Below are positions 48,607 to 64,000 of a DNA stretch of 64,000 nt, piece after piece. This stretch comes from Anarhynchus alexandrinus (taxonomy: Eukaryota; Chordata; Aves; Charadriiformes; Charadriidae): the NCBI GenBank assembly GCA_008711295.1, contig VUYV01000327.1, positions 378,428-442,427 on the forward strand. The letters are read 5' to 3'. The position numbers and the translations under genes were made by a program. The notes beneath the pieces were generated by a model. The model ran no database searches. It worked only from the letters and a program-made list of their open reading frames with translations, and had not been told where the DNA came from. Every line of letters starts with the position of its first letter. The stretch's first letter is position 1.

Positions 48607-50059
48607 AAATGCGGGTCCTCAGTGAACACTGACATGTCCCAGCATTCCCAGGCTGTCCCCAGTGCCCGCAGTGTACCATGAGCGAGGTGTGACATGGTTG
48701 CTGTCCCTGTCTGCATGATGGGGTGAGGGTCTGAGCAGAACCTGCACAACTGCGTGCACTGGATATGCACATGAAGGAGCGGGATGAGGTCCCTCACAAC
48801 CATATTTCATGAATTGTCAGACACATAAAGGCTCTGGCAAACTAGAAAGGTGGAACATGATGCCCAAGCATGCGTTTGGGAGGTGGTGGGGAAAGGAGGT
48901 GGGTCTGGGACAGGACAGCAACAGGAGGGGCAGTAGGCATCTTGCAGTCGTGGTGTGGGTGGTAGTGCAGGAAATGCAAATGCCAAAATGGGGCATGTAA
49001 GGGGGAACGCAGAGCACAGGGCTTGTGGGCTCAGCCCTCAGCACCGGCGAGACTCCCCAGGAGCAGCTCGCCCAGCTTGGGCACCAGTGCTTCGGGAAAA
49101 GGGGCGCTGGCGTGAACGGTGGAAGGGGCGGCTGGGCTGAAGGATGCTCTGGACGGGGCTGGCAGGATAACTTGATAGCACATAGACCACTGGTGCAAGG
49201 AGTGCTGGGGCGCCTGGGGGGGCAGGGCTGCGCAGCACCGTGGGGGAGGCAGGCTGGCCTTTCCCCAGGGGGGGACAGTCACCTCCATCCATGAAGGGCT
49301 GCGAAGGCTGGGGGCGTGCAAGCGGGCAGTGACGTGGATAGAGTAAATCCCACTCTGTGCTGTGGTGCCCTTTTTGGTTTTATATGGCAAGAAAAATATG
49401 CTTCTATCCTGCAAATGCTGGTGGTGTCTTTGTTCCTGCAACTCATATGGTGGTAAATCCTGCACTGGAGGGCAGCTGGAACCATTGCTAAATGCCTACA
49501 AGAGGGGTTTTGCAAGCTCACTTACAAGATACTTCAGCTCAGACTTCAGGGGATGAGGTCTGAGGTTTTTAGATTATTTTTTTTTTCTTTAAAAAGGTTT
49601 AAAAAAAATTCTTTCTGAATTTCCAGGAGAGGATAAGACTGGGTCTGGGAAAACCTGCAAAAGACCGACGAGGTTCAGAGGAGCCTCAGCACCAAGATAC
49701 CCTGTGCTTGCATGATCTCCTGCATGAGTTGCTCCTACGCAGCAATGACTTGGTGGTTTTGGGGAGGTTTCTCCCATCCCGCAGCACAGCAACTCCCCCC
49801 CCCAGGGATGCTGCAACTGATCAGCCTCTTGGCCCTTCCCTGCACCTGTGGCCCACCCCACAGACACTCCTGGTCCCCGGGGAAGCAAACTTCACTTGTG
49901 GGCGGCTTTCTGGAGCAGAGGAAGGTGGTGGCTAGGTGGGCATCTCAGTGCTGCCCCCGCCTTCCCTCCCTGTGCCTCTGAAGCAGCCGTGGAGGCCCCC
50001 ATGCTCTCTGTGAGTGGTGAAGCAGCTCTGTGCAGTGCAGCGACAATAACAGGCAAGGA
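48607..50059. other. Intergenic DNA between CR1 and the EPHA8 3' end
   Basis: No gene is seen. A T/A-rich low-complexity run lies at 49566-49612. Confidence 0.4.
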
Positions 50060-52352
50060 GATGGCCCGTGGGAAGAAGGAGTTTTATTGCCCAGGAGGAG
50101 GTGCACACTCTGAACATAAAAGGCAAACCCTGCCCCACCATCCCCGCAGACGGGAGCAGCCCATGACCCCATGCTGCAGGATCTGACCCATGAACCACCT
50201 GGAAAGGGGCCATCTGGCAGCTCCCAACCTCAGATCCTGCAGCCCACGTTACCAGGGTCGCCCAGCAAACCCCAGGGACACAAGTCTGTGGCACTGGCCT
50301 GACCTCTGCTCTCTCCAGTTTGTCCATGATGGACTCACCCTCCGAGGAGTCCCAAATGTTGGGAAGAGAGGACACGGCCAGCACTCTTCGTCCTGTGCTG
50401 CAGGGCTTGGACTGACCTCCGTCATGATGCTGACCGCTGGGTGGCTGTGTGACAGGTCTGAGTGCAGGACACAGGGTGCAATACAAATTAAACAACACAT
50501 TGCATCTGTCCCCCATTACAAAGAGCTTCCATAGGAAGAAGTAAAGTGCCCGCCACAGTCAGAGAATCCATCAGGATGTAAGTGCCCTGGATGGAAAGCT
50601 AAGCCAGCCCCAGAAAGGCCAGTTTAGCCAGGATTATTGCAGCTGAGAAATGGCTTTAAACCTCCCCCCACCCGCCTTGTACCCAAACAGCACTGGGCAG
50701 AACAGACCTCAGGCCAGATCCTACCAGTATCTGAGCGATGCTGGATTTACTGTGCCAGTGCCAAGGGCGGGATGCTGTGGGCCAGGCTGGTGCCTGGCAG
50801 TCAGCGCGGCTCCCCTCCAGCACTTCTCCTTCTCCAGCAGCCCCCCCCTCCCCCCCCCGCCACACTCCCAGAAGATTTTTTTTTGCAGTGAGTACAGCCC
50901 CACAACTGAGGCTTCTGTGCTTTGAGACCGTTTTTGTGTACGTAACATTGTATTTCAGTAAAATAGTTCCCAAACCCATAGAAAATTGTATTTACACCCA
51001 AGACAAACCTTCCCAGCCCACAGCCTTCCCCCCCACCCCTGGCACATCTGCATCTCTGCAGCCAGCTCAGCCTTTCAGACCAGTTCCACAAGTCTTTGGA
51101 GGCCACTGCGCCACACCAGGTGAGCTCACCAAAAGAGATGCTCCTGTGGAGGAGAGGAGGAGCTGTGGAGGACAGGCCAACCACCTGGTCACCGGGCTCA
51201 CCAGCTGAAGTAGTGCTGAAGATCCTCTCTGCCCAGAGTCCCTGTCCGCAGCCATAGGACTGTGTGATTGCAGCTGGAAATGTTGCTCACAACCCTTCCT
51301 CTGCAGATGACATGGCAGCCCTGGGCATAGGCAGGTAGTGTGGTAATGGGGCTGCTCTGAGGTTTCTCTAGGGCAATATAAGAGCAAGCAACAGAGTCTG
51401 GCAGAAGTCTCTCTGTCCCTCCATCATGTGAGATGGGAGCAGTTTCTCCCACTCCTCTTTCTTCTGGTACAGCTTTGGGGGAGGCCAGAGGACAGGAGAT
51501 GCCTGTTCTGCTGGGGGAGAAACTTGAGTTTGTGGCTCTAGGAAACCTGCCTGTGCTGCTCTGGGATGCCTGTGCTGGTTAGGGAGAGGAGCAGTGCTGG
51601 TGGGTTCAAGAGGTGAAGAGTGTCCTGCAGCACCCTGCGGCTTCTTGACACTCCAGATAGCAGATCCTGGCCACCTCTCCTCCATGCTGGGGGGGGTCTC
51701 CTCTACACACAGAGCCAGGCGTTCCTGGCACTGCCAGCTTGTACTCTGTCCCCTGCCCTCCTGGGCTTGGTAGAGGTGGACCATGAAGTCACCTGCAGGC
51801 TGGTGCGGTTCAGGAGGTCCAGGCTGGAGTACACTGGAACCGGGAAGTACTGGGAGCAGGGTTGTCTCTGCTGTGTGGCAGCCTGTGGGGCCTTCCTCAG
51901 TTCAGAGATCCAACAAAATCCCCAGTTGCCAGATCCAAAGGAGTTGTGTGCCATGGCAAGCCCAGTCCTACTGCTCCTGGTATTGCTGTTGCATCTGATA
52001 CCCCTCCATCTGCAGGTGCAGCTGGGGCCATCCCGCTGTGTGAAGGGGTTACCACCTGTCCTGCATAGTTGTTTGGGGACCCCGAGTTCCACAGGGACAC
52101 AGCAGAGGATGGAGAGAGGCATGACATGCCCCTAGCCCACTTGGAAGGCTGCTCTTCCATTCAGATGGCGGAAGGAGGCAGCAGGACCACTGAGGTATCT
52201 GGAAAGCCACGTTTCCACTGACGCTGTAATCAAAGAGATACTGCGGCGCTCCAGGTCCTGGTCTGGTGCCCCTTTTCCTGCTCACCACCCTGCTGCCCCT
52301 TTGCCAGGGTAAGTGTTAAGGAATGCCCGATGTGGGTCTGCAAATCTGGTGA
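50060..52352 (-). other. EPHA8: Probable 3'UTR of EPHA8
   Basis: This is the sequence downstream of the EPHA8 stop codon up to about 20 bases past the first canonical AATAAA on the minus strand. No splice acceptor with plausible coding sequence follows the stop, and the receptor ends in its family C-terminus, so this should be untranslated. The 2.3-kb length is inferred from the poly(A) signal only. A shorter form using a variant signal (AATACA near 50952) is possible. Confidence 0.4.
50083..50088 (-). promoter_or_regulatory. Candidate EPHA8 polyadenylation signal (AATAAA)
   Basis: Minus-strand context GGGCAATAAAACTCC. It is the first canonical hexamer after the stop codon, 2.26 kb downstream. 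Confidence 0.45.
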
Positions 52353-63466
<11,114 letters not shown>

Positions 63467-64000
63467 CTGAGGATGCAGAGGGCAGGGTGTTAGGTGCCTG
63501 CTGGTGGGGGTCCTACATGGGTGAGAGCAGCAGGACACAGCAGCAGGGACGGGTGGAACCGGAGCCCCATGCAGGACCCCTGGTTTAAACTGTGTTTCTG
63601 TTTTAATTAAAGCCATGTGGAGACGAGTGTTTTAAAGAATGGGAGAAGAGGCTTGTAAACGGTCTCTATTTCACTTCAGTTGCCTTGATCTCTTTCCCAT
63701 GGAGTGACCAGGCTCCAAGGACATGAAAGAGGAGAGCACTGTCCCAGCACAGGCAGGAGGGGACACTGGTGCTTCACTGTGATCTGGAGCCAGAAAGGAG
63801 AAGGGGCTGTGGGGCTGGAGGTCATGGAGATCCCTGGCAGGACCCTGGTCCCTCCTTCCCCACCTGGGGAAGTGGGAGAGGGAAAGGAGAAGAAGGGGGG
63901 AAGATAAAGGCCCAGAGGGGTGATCAGGGACTGAACATCAGTGTAAAGGTGCCCTGGGGGTGCTCTCCTGCCCTGAGATACTTGTCATCTGCCAGGGCCT
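63467..64000 (-). other. EPHA8 intron running off the right edge
   Basis: Sequence upstream of the first visible EPHA8 exon. No further exon with Eph sequence is found, so the first FN3 exon and everything 5' of it lie outside. Confidence 0.7.

Overview
This 64 kb window is nuclear DNA from a bird. Its spliced genes have vertebrate GT-AG introns. Its interspersed repeats are almost all CR1 LINEs, including 3' ends that finish in the ATTCTATG tail, and it holds one ERVL-type solo LTR of a kind common in birds. Gene order matches the amniote EPHA8 - C1QA block (human 1p36.12), read here on the minus strand. The species cannot be named from this sequence.

Layout. The left edge (1-1640) holds the 5' part of C1QA on the minus strand. 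It comprises an inferred non-coding exon 1, exon 2 with the signal peptide and first collagen triplets, and exon 3 running off the window inside the globular C1q domain. A perfect ISRE and a PU.1-type site lie just upstream of the inferred exon 1. From about 1.6 to 50 kb I see no convincing protein gene. This interval contains CR1 fragments of several ages in both orientations, one retroviral LTR remnant (about 10.7-11.2 kb, perhaps with internal sequence to 11.9 kb), simple repeats, and AT-rich homeodomain-motif-rich blocks that look like conserved non-coding elements. From 50.1 to 63.5 kb lies the 3' half of EPHA8 on the minus strand: twelve coding exons covering the second fibronectin III domain, transmembrane helix, juxtamembrane segment, complete tyrosine kinase, SAM domain and the native stop. 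A probable 3'UTR ends near an AATAAA signal at 50083-50088. The first EPHA8 exons lie beyond 64 kb.

The two genes are neighbours by ancient synteny, not by shared function. EPHA8 is an ephrin-A receptor tyrosine kinase of the developing nervous system. C1QA is the A chain of complement C1q, made by macrophages and dendritic cells. Both read leftward in this window, so the roughly 50 kb between EPHA8's 3' end and C1QA's promoter probably carries regulatory DNA for both.

I found no undescribed multi-gene system. The observations most worth following up are the altered collagen interruption of C1QA, its IRF/PU.1 promoter, the closely spaced inverted CR1 pairs, the solo LTR inside the EPHA8 kinase-domain intron, and the candidate enhancers.
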